Assembly (NCBI GenBank): GCA_947589325.1
Contig: CANQAM010000016.1
Location: forward strand, 1-47,328
Reading direction: 5' to 3'
DNA from: an uncultured Bacteroidales bacterium
GTDB taxonomy: Bacteria > Bacteroidota > Bacteroidia > Bacteroidales > UBA11471
Length of the DNA: 47,328 nt
The translations under genes were made by a program, and so were the position numbers. Positions 1 to 7,088 of this stretch are shown piece by piece (position 1 is the stretch's first letter; each line of letters opens with the position of its first letter). The notes under the pieces are model-generated. The model saw only the letters and a program-made list of their open reading frames with translations. It had not been told where the DNA came from and made no database searches.

Positions 1-93
1 GATATTCTCTCTTTGGCAAAAGACGATGCACTCGGTAGAGCTTTGCAGGATATGAATATGGCACCGCGCAAAAGAGCACCCAAAAAAGAATAG
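1..93 (+). CDS. C-terminal tail of an unidentified protein (partial)
   Basis: An open frame enters at base 1 and ends at the TAG at 91-93, giving the last 30 residues of a protein whose start lies outside the window. The tail is lysine/arginine-rich near its end (PRKRAPKK), as in basic C-terminal extensions of nucleic-acid-binding proteins. That is only an impression; the fragment is too short to name. Its codon use resembles the GC-balanced core of the window rather than the AT-rich gene that follows 48 nt later, so the boundary of the accessory islet probably lies just after this stop codon. Confidence 0.5.
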   Translation, partial: DILSLAKDDALGRALQDMNMAPRKRAPKKE

Positions 94-141
94 AGATTAG
101 AATTGCTTTAATTAAAAATTGTGGCTTAATGATATTTATAT

Positions 142-972
142 ATGAGTAAATCTGTAAGTGAAATAGCAAAGGGGTTAGGTCTGGTCGAACTTTCTTTTAA
201 TGAAATTTTTGTATTGCCAGATTCTGAAAAAGAAAAGATAGAAAAGTTTTCTGAAAAAGGAATATGTATTGCACCTGAATTATTGAGGGTGCATCTGGAA
301 TATGCGGGTAAAAGATGCTGTTTGTATGAATCTTCTTTGAGTTATCACGAAGAAAGTATTGCTAAAACACTCGCTGAAATAAAGAATAACGCATTTAGTT
401 CGTATGCTTCAGAAAAATGGTTATCAATACTACAAACACATAGAGATATCTATGAAATGATGGGATATCTTACATTACTTCAAATGGATGCAATAACTAC
501 TACTATATGCCTATTACAGGCACAAAATGATACCGAAAGGATAATGTTAAGCAAACATGCTTACACTATAATTTATGAGGCAAGAATAAATGATTTATCC
601 CAAAAAGTGTCAAAAGAAATGCGGCAATATCCTAATGAGATTGTTGATATTCATGAGTTATCTGGTTTCTGGAAAAATATAAACTCTATACTAAAACAGA
701 TTATGGATATTGAATTCGCCAAGGAAATTCGAAACAACATTGATGCTCACAAGAATAATTCTTTCTTAAAACAAATCACTCTATATAAAAAATGTCAATG
801 GGCTGAAAGCATAATCTATTTATCTATATTCACTAAACTTGTTGATTTTATTCAAGATTATATGAGTATTATCAATAATAATATGAATAATGTGTATGAC
901 AAATATAAAGCAGACATTAAAGAATATATTGAGAAATTAGACCAAATTAAGAAAGAGTTGGGAGAGTCGTAA
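142..972 (+). CDS. hypothetical protein with HEPN-like RNNIDAH motif
   Basis: A 276-residue, largely helical protein that I do not recognise. It has no signal peptide or membrane segment, so it is probably cytoplasmic. Residues 190-210 contain RNNIDAH (R197, N198, H203). This fits the Rx4-6H pattern with a polar residue after Arg that marks the active site of HEPN-superfamily ribonucleases in toxin, abortive-infection and CRISPR-associated proteins. The motif sits in the C-terminal third within predicted helices, as expected for that fold. The coding sequence is strongly AT-rich compared with the window's core genes, which suggests transfer. It is followed 102 nt later by a second, unrelated HEPN-type gene. 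A defence or toxin role is inference from the motif and company. The protein family is not identified. Confidence 0.7.
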   Translation: MSKSVSEIAKGLGLVELSFNEIFVLPDSEKEKIEKFSEKGICIAPELLRVHLEYAGKRCCLYESSLSYHEESIAKTLAEIKNNAFSSYASEKWLSILQTHRDIYEMMGYLTLLQMDAITTTICLLQAQNDTERIMLSKHAYTIIYEARINDLSQKVSKEMRQYPNEIVDIHELSGFWKNINSILKQIMDIEFAKEIRNNIDAHKNNSFLKQITLYKKCQWAESIIYLSIFTKLVDFIQDYMSIINNNMNNVYDKYKADIKEYIEKLDQIKKELGES

Positions 973-1043
973 GAAACCATATAAACAATTAGGGGTTTCG
1001 AACGGAGTGGGGTGAGTGGCAAGCATATTTCAAAGGAATTGTT

Positions 1044-1051
1044 TATATTTG
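1044..1051 (+). promoter_or_regulatory. Bacteroidota -7 box ahead of the HEPN gene
   Basis: TATATTTG matches the TAnnTTTG consensus exactly. It lies 24 nt before ATG 1075, giving a leader of about 17 nt. I do not see a convincing -33 box. Its position inside the alternative GTG-initiated extension (from 1012) argues that translation starts at 1075. Confidence 0.45.
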
Positions 1052-1074
1052 CAAAAACAAAACGGGAAAGAGTT

Positions 1075-1461
1075 ATGAGAGAGAAAGCTGTCGGTTGGGT
1101 GGAATTGTCGGATTATGATTTCGATACGGCGCGCGCCTTGTTTTCGGCGCAGCGATATATGTATATCGGGCTGATGTGCCACCGCACCATTGAGGCGATA
1201 TTGAAAGCCTATTGGTGCAATGTGCTGGAAGAACCGCTTTCGGAGACCCGCCACTTGGGTCAGCTTGCCGGCGAAACGGGTATTATCATCGAATTTTCGG
1301 AAGACCAGATCGATTTCATCGACGAACTCGAACCGTTGAACAGGGTCGTTCTCAACCCTTCAGACCGAGAACGTTTTATGAAAGCGCTTACCCCGAACTA
1401 CTGCAAAGAGCTGCTCACCCGCACAAGCGCCCTGCGGCAGTGGGTAAAAAGCCGGCTCTGA
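1075..1461 (+). CDS. HEPN domain-containing protein (orphan)
   Basis: A 128-residue protein of the HEPN family (higher eukaryote and prokaryote nucleotide-binding), with the usual order: WVELSDYDFDTA helix at 8-19, ALFSAQRYMYIGLMCHRTIE at 21-40, then the second helical half. Family members are often paired with a small minimal nucleotidyltransferase (MNT) as a toxin-antitoxin or nucleotidylation module. Here no MNT-type gene lies on either side, so the protein is an orphan or works with its unknown neighbours. The frame extends back to a GTG at 1012. I prefer ATG 1075 because the family N-terminus begins there and a promoter box overlaps the extension. Base composition is GC-balanced, unlike both neighbours, so the islet is a mosaic. 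No Rx4-6H RNase motif is obvious in this protein. Confidence 0.82.
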   Translation: MREKAVGWVELSDYDFDTARALFSAQRYMYIGLMCHRTIEAILKAYWCNVLEEPLSETRHLGQLAGETGIIIEFSEDQIDFIDELEPLNRVVLNPSDRERFMKALTPNYCKELLTRTSALRQWVKSRL

Positions 1462-1490
1462 CGTCCCCCCCCCCCGATATTGAAATTTTG
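1457..1490 (+). promoter_or_regulatory. possible promoter with a C11 spacer tract
   Basis: TCTG (1457-1460) and AAATTTTG (1483-1490) resemble the -33 and -7 boxes, separated by 22 nt. The spacer contains the 11-C run. Loss of one to three C would give the canonical 19-21 nt. The -7 box deviates from TAnnTTTG at its first base (AA instead of TA), so this is tentative. The start at 1522 lies about 31 nt downstream. Confidence 0.3.
1465..1475. repeat. poly-C homopolymer tract (C11)
   Basis: Eleven consecutive C residues lie between the HEPN stop codon (1459-1461) and the next gene. I noticed no comparable C or G run elsewhere in the window. Long C/G tracts slip during replication and are classic phase-variation sites. 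They are also common sequencing-error sites, so the exact length should be treated with caution. Confidence 0.9.
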
Positions 1491-1521
1491 TATTTTAATA
1501 ATAACCTTAAACTTACAGACA

Positions 1522-2151
1522 ATGAGCTTACGAAAAGAAGGTGATACTGAAGTGTTATTCGCTTCTGTGTCGAAGTCATTAAAACGAATAATCCAAATAC
1601 CAGAAACGGAAGGAGGTTTGAAAAAAGCCAAATTTGCTGGAAAAATTTCTAACTGCTGTACACGTTATTGGAACGATTTCTCTTTTGATTTTTATCAAAA
1701 TATTGAATTATATCTTGATGAGAAGAAACAGGACATTGAGATTAACAACTGTACATTCTCTTTTTTAGTTACGGGCAATGAAAGTCGTACTAATAGTTCT
1801 GGGTATAGACATGAGCTCACTTTGCGGGGATGCTGGGAAGATGGTAACGAATTCGAGTTCGAATTTTCGTTAGTGAATGATATGGATGAATTAGTCGCTA
1901 TCGTTTATGCAATGATAATTGTCGCGGAATCGAAAAATTTAGAAAAGGCTTCAGAAATGTGGCAAATTATAAAACCAGAGTATTTTACTCGTAATGCAGC
2001 TCAAAGACTTCAGCGTGTTATTGCCGGAGAAGAGTTTTTCAAAAATATACGCGAGAAATATCCTTTCATGACTCAGGTCTTTAAAGATGGGTTAAATTAC
2101 CAAATTGAGGAGGCAAAGAAAGAAATTAATAATCTTGACTTCCTTAAATAA
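1522..2151 (+). CDS. hypothetical protein, AT-rich
   Basis: A 209-residue protein of unknown function with no signal peptide, membrane segment or recognised motif. The N-terminal half looks beta-rich and polar (residues about 45-130). The C-terminal half is charged and helical and ends in a lysine/glutamate-rich stretch. The frame can be extended to a TTG at 1480, but ATG 1522 (MSLRKEG) is the more plausible start and leaves space for a promoter. The gene is AT-rich like the one at 142-972 and unlike the intervening HEPN gene. It ends 45 nt before a strong terminator hairpin. It probably belongs to the same accessory islet; no function can be assigned. Confidence 0.7.
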   Translation: MSLRKEGDTEVLFASVSKSLKRIIQIPETEGGLKKAKFAGKISNCCTRYWNDFSFDFYQNIELYLDEKKQDIEINNCTFSFLVTGNESRTNSSGYRHELTLRGCWEDGNEFEFEFSLVNDMDELVAIVYAMIIVAESKNLEKASEMWQIIKPEYFTRNAAQRLQRVIAGEEFFKNIREKYPFMTQVFKDGLNYQIEEAKKEINNLDFLK

Positions 2152-2196
2152 AAACTTTCAACAGACCGGATAACGGATAATTAGCCGTTTTACAGC

Positions 2197-2229
2197 GGCA
2201 CCTCGGCTTATGCCGAGGTGCCTTTATTT
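2197..2229 (+). terminator. intrinsic terminator
   Basis: A perfect 11-bp stem (GGCACCTCGGC at 2197-2207 with its complement at 2212-2222), a TTAT loop and a TTTATTT tail close the plus-strand unit ending at 2151. It separates that unit from the convergent LRR gene. The minus strand lacks a T-run after the hairpin. Confidence 0.85.
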
Positions 2230-2243
2230 AGAGATTTCTATTG

Positions 2244-3758
2244 CTAAATAGTAATTTTGAATGTTTTACCGGCGACAGATACGATATAAAATCCCGATGA
2301 AAGATTTTTTATAACGTCTTGGGTGGTGGTGACGATGAGCCGCCCTTGAATGTCGTACACATTTACGATTTGTTCCGCGGGTTTTCCCGTTATGACAATC
2401 GTATTGTTTTCTGCCGAGACGCTGATGGTTGCACTCTCTGAAATTACCTCTCCGATACCGGCTTCCGGACTCTCAGCGAGATTCCAGAAGTTGTTCCAAG
2501 GCGAAGCATTTTTATACAATGCCTCTGTTCCTTCGGGAATAAGCAGCCGACAATTGAGGTATACGCTGGAAGTGAAACCGTCTTCATAAGTCGGGGGCGT
2601 TAGGGCTTTTAATACGATTGTTTCGAGAGAGGAGCAGCCGGAAAATGCGTCGTCTTTTATTTCCGTCGTTTTATTTGAAATTTCTACGTATTTAAGGGCG
2701 GTGTCCCCTTTTGCAAAGTTCTCGGAAATAGTTGGCAGCCCCTGAATTTTAATCGAATCGAGCGAGGTACAATTTTCAAAAAATCCATAATATGGAGATT
2801 TCTCGTAGCAAGGGAGGTCTGTTACAGATTCCCCGATTTCGACGGTTTTAATATGCGTGTTACCCCAAAAGGGAGGACAATAATAATGATAATACCGACT
2901 TCCAGAAGGTAGATAACGTAGTATAATACTTCTACCTATGTACACATATTCAAAAGGAGCGCTTCTATATGTGGTGTCTTTAGAAAACGTCAAAGATTCT
3001 GATCCGTCTACAATGATGAATTTCTTGACATTGGTACAACCGGATATCGGATCATTATATATCTCCGTGATGCCGTTGCCCAGTGTAAAAGATTGCAATT
3101 TATCGCAGCCCTTTAATATATAGGAGCCACTCGAAGTAACGCTATTCGGAATCGTGAACTCCTCGAATCCGCACCCCTGAAAGGCGTATCTTTCAATAGA
3201 GTGCAATTTGTCCCCGAATTTCACTTCGGCGAGATTAGTACAATAGGAAAATGCGGATTCCCCAATTGTTTCAACGTTTGACAAATCCATATATTTCAGA
3301 TTGGAACAGCCGTGAAAACAGTCCATTGGAAGTTTCGATACTGCCGCCGGCAGGTCGATGCTTTCTATCGAAGAACATCTGTAGAAAGCCTGGCTGCCTA
3401 TATCGGTTAAACCGTCCGGAAGCGTTATCGTTTGGAGATTGACACAATAGTAAAAAGCCTCCCACCCTATCGTTGTAACGGTTGCGGGAATCGTTACCGA
3501 TGTCAGAGCTGTGTCCTGATAAAAGGCTTTGTCTCCGATGGATTTGACGGTCAATGTTCTGCCGTTGAAAGAGACGGTTTCGGGGATTGTAATATCGCCT
3601 CGGTAGCTGCTGTCGTTGGCGACTACCGAACATTCCAAGTCCGTAAATGATGTTATCGTGTAGGCAATGCCGTCTGCCACGAAGTCGTACGCCGAAGCGC
3701 ACAGGGATACCGGCAGCATCGCTGCCAGCATCACAAATTTTTGAAGTGTTGTTTTCAT
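2244..3758 (-). CDS. secreted BspA-type leucine-rich-repeat protein with T9SS-like tail
   Basis: A 504-residue exported protein. The N-terminus is a signal peptide (positively charged start, hydrophobic core to about residue 20, cleavage probably after ASA). Residues about 55-400 form tandem LRR_5/BspA repeats: repeated I-P-x-x-V-x-x-I-G-x-x-A-F units such as SIGDKAFYQDTALTSVTIP, with a longer spacer around 260-310. The last 80 or so residues look like a C-terminal sorting domain (VNVYDIQGRLIV, then LSSGFYIVSVAGKTFKI at the end), as on cargo of the type IX secretion system. Many Bacteroidales carry such tails. BspA-like proteins bind host matrix or other bacteria, but the ligand here is unknown. 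The start lies 5 nt after the stop of the small upstream gene, so the two are probably cotranscribed. Confidence 0.85.
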   Translation of the reverse strand: MKTTLQKFVMLAAMLPVSLCASAYDFVADGIAYTITSFTDLECSVVANDSSYRGDITIPETVSFNGRTLTVKSIGDKAFYQDTALTSVTIPATVTTIGWEAFYYCVNLQTITLPDGLTDIGSQAFYRCSSIESIDLPAAVSKLPMDCFHGCSNLKYMDLSNVETIGESAFSYCTNLAEVKFGDKLHSIERYAFQGCGFEEFTIPNSVTSSGSYILKGCDKLQSFTLGNGITEIYNDPISGCTNVKKFIIVDGSESLTFSKDTTYRSAPFEYVYIGRSIILRYLPSGSRYYHYYCPPFWGNTHIKTVEIGESVTDLPCYEKSPYYGFFENCTSLDSIKIQGLPTISENFAKGDTALKYVEISNKTTEIKDDAFSGCSSLETIVLKALTPPTYEDGFTSSVYLNCRLLIPEGTEALYKNASPWNNFWNLAESPEAGIGEVISESATISVSAENNTIVITGKPAEQIVNVYDIQGRLIVTTTQDVIKNLSSGFYIVSVAGKTFKITI

Positions 3759-3763
3759 GATTA

Positions 3764-4075
3764 TCAGATTGTAAGATTTTCAAGGTCAAACGCAGCGTGG
3801 AACATTGACTTTGCGAAGTCAGCTTGTAGACAAAGTTCAGATGCTTTAGTTTCGATTTCGTTTTCCGAAAGAGAATGAAATAAGTCGGTCTTCATTAGGG
3901 CGTTTTTGAACATGTCTGGATGGAATCCAATTTCATGTTTCCATGCATAGTGAACCATTCTAACAAATCTACGCTGATCGAATACATTGCTCACTCCCAC
4001 ATCGTATGTAGGAAATCCAGAACAGACATTTTGGATTAATGCTTGTAAATTTTCGTTCATTTTTGTATTCTCCAT
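3764..4075 (-). CDS. small hypothetical protein upstream of the LRR gene
   Basis: A frame of 103 residues (98 if translation starts at the internal ATG at 4060). I do not recognise it. It has no signal peptide or membrane segment and looks like a compact helical cytoplasmic protein. Two features stand out: FVRMVHYAWKHEIGFHPDMF at about 37-56 and an acidic middle. It ends 5 nt before the LRR gene starts, which suggests one transcript, although one product looks cytoplasmic and the other secreted. A promoter at 4434-4465 would give it an unusually long leader of about 350 nt containing several hairpins. The absence of stops, tight spacing and a plausible amino-acid mix support a real gene; function is unknown. 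Confidence 0.6.
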   Translation of the reverse strand: MENTKMNENLQALIQNVCSGFPTYDVGVSNVFDQRRFVRMVHYAWKHEIGFHPDMFKNALMKTDLFHSLSENEIETKASELCLQADFAKSMFHAAFDLENLTI

Positions 4076-4433
4076 GCCGCGGTCATCCCCTCGTTGGCGA
4101 TTTATTATTAAACGAAAAGCGTAGGAATCTGTACCTGTTGCTGTCCTTCATACAGAGGCTTCTCGCATTGCCTTTTGGAGTTGGACGGCAACGCAGAAGC
4201 CCACGCTTATATATGCAACAGTTTCGACGGCATTTCTCCCGAAATACGCGGTCGAAAAAACAAACTATTACATATCCACGGGCATCTACCGTTGCTTTAT
4301 CCTTGACTCCAAATGAAATTTTGCGAGAATTTCTGTATATCAAGAACAAAACGTCAAATAAACGCTTTTTATGTCTTTGCCCCCGCCCCGCTGTACCCCG
4401 CGATCGGGGCTTCTGCGGTGCGATCGGCAAGGG
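4076..4433 (-). ncRNA. hairpin-rich non-coding stretch: long leader or structured RNA
   Basis: No convincing gene lies between 4076 and 4544. Downstream of the minus-strand promoter the sequence holds nested inverted repeats. GGCTTCTCGCATTGCC (4157-4172) pairs with 4187-4201. TCTGTA (4128-4133) pairs with TACAGA (4151-4156). Both are enclosed by AAGCGT/ACGCTT (4117-4122 with 4203-4208), which makes a three-way junction. A separate hairpin at 4222-4257 has two stacked stems (TTTCGAC/GTCGAAA and ATTTC/GAAAT). It does not show tmRNA or RNase P landmarks. It could be a structured 5' leader of the small gene at 3764-4075, an independent RNA, or a degenerate repeat. The identification is by structure only. 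Confidence 0.35.
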
Positions 4434-4465
4434 CAAAGATAGCGACGATTTTTGAAATTTGCAAT
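4434..4465 (-). promoter_or_regulatory. Bacteroidota promoter, minus strand
   Basis: On the minus strand, ATTG (4465-4462), a 20-nt spacer and TATCTTTG (4441-4434) match the consensus well. Transcription would start near 4427 and run through the hairpin-rich stretch toward the genes at 4075 and 3758. Confidence 0.7.
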
Positions 4466-4483
4466 ACCCGGCTAAAATTAGGG

Positions 4484-4523
4484 AAATAAAAATCGCGCCC
4501 GAAGGAGAGGGAGCCTTCGGGCG
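4484..4523 (-). terminator. intrinsic terminator of the flippase unit
   Basis: A 10-bp perfect stem (CGCCCGAAGG at 4496-4505 with CCTTCGGGCG at 4514-4523) has an A-rich run at 4484-4493. Read on the minus strand this is a hairpin followed by a T-rich tail. It lies 21 nt past the flippase stop codon. Confidence 0.8.
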
Positions 4524-4544
4524 GGGAAGCCATTGAGCAAAAAA

Positions 4545-6044
4545 TTATTTTTTACGGAAGTATTTGCCGAGCAGCGGAAGGTCGGCGAGGGCGATGTCGC
4601 GGTGTATGGCGTAGGCGATGAACACCGCCAGCAGCCCCGTCCGCGCCGCCAGCAGTCCGACCGTACTCCGGTCGGGCAGCAGAGAGCCTATGGCGTAGAG
4701 CGCCGCCGCCAGCATGACGTAGCGCAGCGCGGCGCTTGTTTTGTAGGGAACGGGGTAGTATTTGCGACCGAGCAGGTACGACACCGTCATCATGGTGAAG
4801 TAGCAGCAGAACGCCGCCCACGCGCAAGCCATGTAGCCGAAGCGCGGCACGAAGGCGATGTTTACGGCGAGCGTTACCGCCAGCCCGAGCAGCGAGAGAC
4901 ACGTGCCCCATTGGGTGCGGTCGGTGAGCTTGTACCAGAGCGACAGGTTGTAGAAGATGCCGAAAAAGAGTTCGCCCGCCATGACGACAGGCACCACCGC
5001 CAGCCCCGAAAAGTAGGCGGGGGCGATAAAATACTTCAAGACGGGCAGGTAGAACATGACGCCCAAGAATATGAGCAGCGCGAAGATGATGAAATAGTGC
5101 ATGGCATCGACGTATGCCTTTGTGGCGTCCTCGCCCCGACTGCGGCTTTTGGCGAATACGAAAGGCTCGTAGGCGAAGCGGAACGCCTGTATGAACATGA
5201 CCATGACGATAGCGATTTTGTAATTGGCGCCGTAGATGCCCAGCTCTGCCATGGCGCGGTCGGTGTCCGCCACCAAAGCGGGGTATATGAGCTTGTCGAT
5301 GGTCTGGTTCATGATGCCGGCAAGCCCCATGACGAGGAGCGGGAAGGAATAGGCAATCATGCGCCGCCATATCTCGCCGTCGAAACGGAAGCGGGCGGCG
5401 AAAATTTCGGGTATCAGCGCCAGCAGCGTAACGCCCGAAGCGATGAGGTTGGAGAGGAAAATGTACCCCACGCCGAAGTCGGGCGCGTAGCACCACGCAA
5501 CCCATTCGGGGTGCCGCGCATATATCGCCGGACAGAGGAGAATGAAAAAGAGGTTCAGCCCGATGTTCAGGAAAATGGAGAGCAGCTTGATGCCGGCGAA
5601 GCGGAGCGCCTTTTGCCGGTAGCGCAGGTAGGCGAACGGCAGGGCGGTGAAGGCGTCGATGGCGAGGGTCGCCGCGAGCATCAGCACGTAGCGCGGGTCG
5701 CCCGAACTGCCGAGCGCCGCCGACAGCGGGTCGAGGAATACGACCACCGCCGCGAGAAAGAGCGTCGAGGTGCCCGCCAGCGAGAGGAGCGCCGTCGTGT
5801 AGACCCGCATCGGGTCTTGGTATTTTTCGTGATTGGCGAAGCGGAAAAATCCGGTTTCCAGCCCGTAGGTAAGAATAATCAGCAGCAGGGCGACCAGCGA
5901 ATAGAGGTAGGTTACCACCCCGTACTCGGCTTGCGAAAAGACGTTGGTATAGAGGGGTACCAGACACCAGTTGAGAAACCGCCCGATGATGCTGCTCAAT
6001 CCGTAAACGGCGGTGTCTTTCGCCAAACTTTTCATTCCCGACAT
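4545..6044 (-). CDS. polysaccharide flippase (MOP/Wzx-like membrane protein)
   Basis: A 499-residue integral membrane protein with about 14 hydrophobic segments, the size and layout of the MOP-superfamily oligosaccharide flippases (RfbX/Wzx) that move lipid-linked sugar units across the inner membrane. The opening residues, with DTAVYGLSSIIGRFLNW then LVPLYTNVFSQAEYG, are typical of the family's first helix and loop. The frame reaches a TTG at 6050; ATG 6044 (MSGMKSL) is the likely start, with ATG 6035 also possible. It lies 15 nt after ruvB and ends just before a strong terminator, so it is the last gene of a kinase-ruvB-flippase unit. Its sugar substrate cannot be told from sequence. Neighbouring glycosyltransferases suggest lipopolysaccharide or a surface glycan. 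Confidence 0.85.
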   Translation of the reverse strand: MSGMKSLAKDTAVYGLSSIIGRFLNWCLVPLYTNVFSQAEYGVVTYLYSLVALLLIILTYGLETGFFRFANHEKYQDPMRVYTTALLSLAGTSTLFLAAVVVFLDPLSAALGSSGDPRYVLMLAATLAIDAFTALPFAYLRYRQKALRFAGIKLLSIFLNIGLNLFFILLCPAIYARHPEWVAWCYAPDFGVGYIFLSNLIASGVTLLALIPEIFAARFRFDGEIWRRMIAYSFPLLVMGLAGIMNQTIDKLIYPALVADTDRAMAELGIYGANYKIAIVMVMFIQAFRFAYEPFVFAKSRSRGEDATKAYVDAMHYFIIFALLIFLGVMFYLPVLKYFIAPAYFSGLAVVPVVMAGELFFGIFYNLSLWYKLTDRTQWGTCLSLLGLAVTLAVNIAFVPRFGYMACAWAAFCCYFTMMTVSYLLGRKYYPVPYKTSAALRYVMLAAALYAIGSLLPDRSTVGLLAARTGLLAVFIAYAIHRDIALADLPLLGKYFRKK

Positions 6045-6059
6045 AGGCAAAAGGATTTT

Positions 6060-7073
6060 TCAGAACAACATGGCTTTATCGCTGCGGCTCCGCCCCAGAT
6101 GTTTGTAGGCAAGCTCCGTAACCATGCGCCCGCGCGGGGTGCGCTTGATGAAACCCTCTTTGATGAGGTAGGGTTCGTATACCTCTTCGAGCGTGCCGGC
6201 GTCTTCGCCCAAGGCGGTGGCGATGGTGGTAAGCCCCACCGGACCGCCCTCGAACTTGTCGATGATAGTCGTCAATATTTTGTTGTCGGTTTCGTCGAGG
6301 CCGTATTGGTCGATGTTCAGCGCTTCGAGGGCGACGCGGGCTATCTCTATGGAAATGCGACCGCTGCCTTTCACCTGCGCAAAATCGCGCACCCGCCGCA
6401 GCAGGGCGTTGGCGATACGGGGCGTGCCGCGGCTGCGTAGGGCTATTTCCGTCGCCGCCTCCTCTGTGCAGGGCACTTGCAGAATCGCCGCCGAGCGCCC
6501 CACGATGCCGCTCAATACCGTGTGGTCGTAGTATTCCAAGTGGCAGTTGATGCCGAATCGGGCGCGCAGCGGACCGGTGAGCAGACCGCTGCGGGTCGTC
6601 GCGCCCACGAGCGTGAAGGGGTTGAGGTCGAGCTGTATCGAGCGCGCACTCGGCCCCTTGTCTATCATGATGTCGATGCGGAAGTCCTCCATCGCCGAAT
6701 AGAGATACTCCTCCACAATGGGGCTGAGGCGGTGTATTTCGTCGATGAACAACACGTCGTTGGGTTCGAGCGAGGTGAGAATGCCCGCGAGGTCGCCCGG
6801 CTTGTCGAGCACCGGACCCGAAGTGATTTTGAAACCTACGCCCAATTCGTTGGCGATGATGTTCGAGAGCGTCGTTTTTCCCAGTCCGGGAGGTCCGTAC
6901 AGCAGCACGTGGTCGAGCGCTTCGCCGCGCATCTTGGCTGCCTCGACGAACACGCGCAGGTTTTCGATGATTTTTTCCTGTCCGTTGAAATCGCCGAACA
7001 CGAGCGGGCGCAGGGCTTTTTCAAACTCCTGCTCCTTGTCGTAGCGCTGTTGCCGTATGTCGAAATCTTCCAT
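6060..7073 (-). CDS. ruvB: Holliday junction branch migration ATPase RuvB
   Basis: A 337-residue RuvB, the hexameric AAA+ motor that with RuvA drives branch migration of Holliday junctions during recombination and repair. Walker A is GPPGLGKT (60-67), Walker B DEIH (111-114), sensor I GATTRSG (about 156-162). The C-terminal winged helix ends with KRTPRGR, the DNA-contacting motif. Length matches the family. ruvA and ruvC are not in the window. The gene sits between a lipopolysaccharide-kinase-like gene (15 nt upstream) and a flippase (15 nt downstream), so its expression is tied to envelope genes rather than to ruvA. Confidence 0.98.
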   Translation of the reverse strand: MEDFDIRQQRYDKEQEFEKALRPLVFGDFNGQEKIIENLRVFVEAAKMRGEALDHVLLYGPPGLGKTTLSNIIANELGVGFKITSGPVLDKPGDLAGILTSLEPNDVLFIDEIHRLSPIVEEYLYSAMEDFRIDIMIDKGPSARSIQLDLNPFTLVGATTRSGLLTGPLRARFGINCHLEYYDHTVLSGIVGRSAAILQVPCTEEAATEIALRSRGTPRIANALLRRVRDFAQVKGSGRISIEIARVALEALNIDQYGLDETDNKILTTIIDKFEGGPVGLTTIATALGEDAGTLEEVYEPYLIKEGFIKRTPRGRMVTELAYKHLGRSRSDKAMLF

Positions 7074-7088
7074 ATCGCTATATAGTTT

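Noticed and set aside
1012-1074. GTG-initiated N-terminal extension of the HEPN protein
   Set aside because: It contains the promoter box TATATTTG and does not belong to the family N-terminus; ATG 1075 is preferred.
142-1461. HEPN/MNT toxin-antitoxin pair
   Set aside because: Neither neighbour of the HEPN gene shows the GSxxxGxxxxxSDxD nucleotidyltransferase motif, so the standard pair cannot be claimed.
2244-2500. Claim that the organism has a working type IX secretion system
   Set aside because: The LRR protein's tail only resembles the sorting domain. No secretion-system gene is in the window, and such tails also occur in Bacteroidales lacking the system.
4083-4436. 117-codon minus-strand frame in the non-coding stretch
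   Set aside because: Its start overlaps the -7 box, the translation is rich in R, K and C without protein-like pattern, and the sequence is dominated by inverted repeats. A structured RNA or leader explains it better.
4076-4441. tmRNA or RNase P RNA
   Set aside because: I found neither a tag reading frame ending in Ala-Ala with tRNA-like ends, nor the conserved GAGGAAAGTC and ACAGAA elements of RNase P.
4533-6440. Long plus-strand frame (635 codons) antisense to the flippase and ruvB
   Set aside because: Composition is a string of R, Q, E, V, G and H without domain structure, and it overlaps two well-supported genes on the other strand. It is open because stop codons are rare opposite their codon bias.
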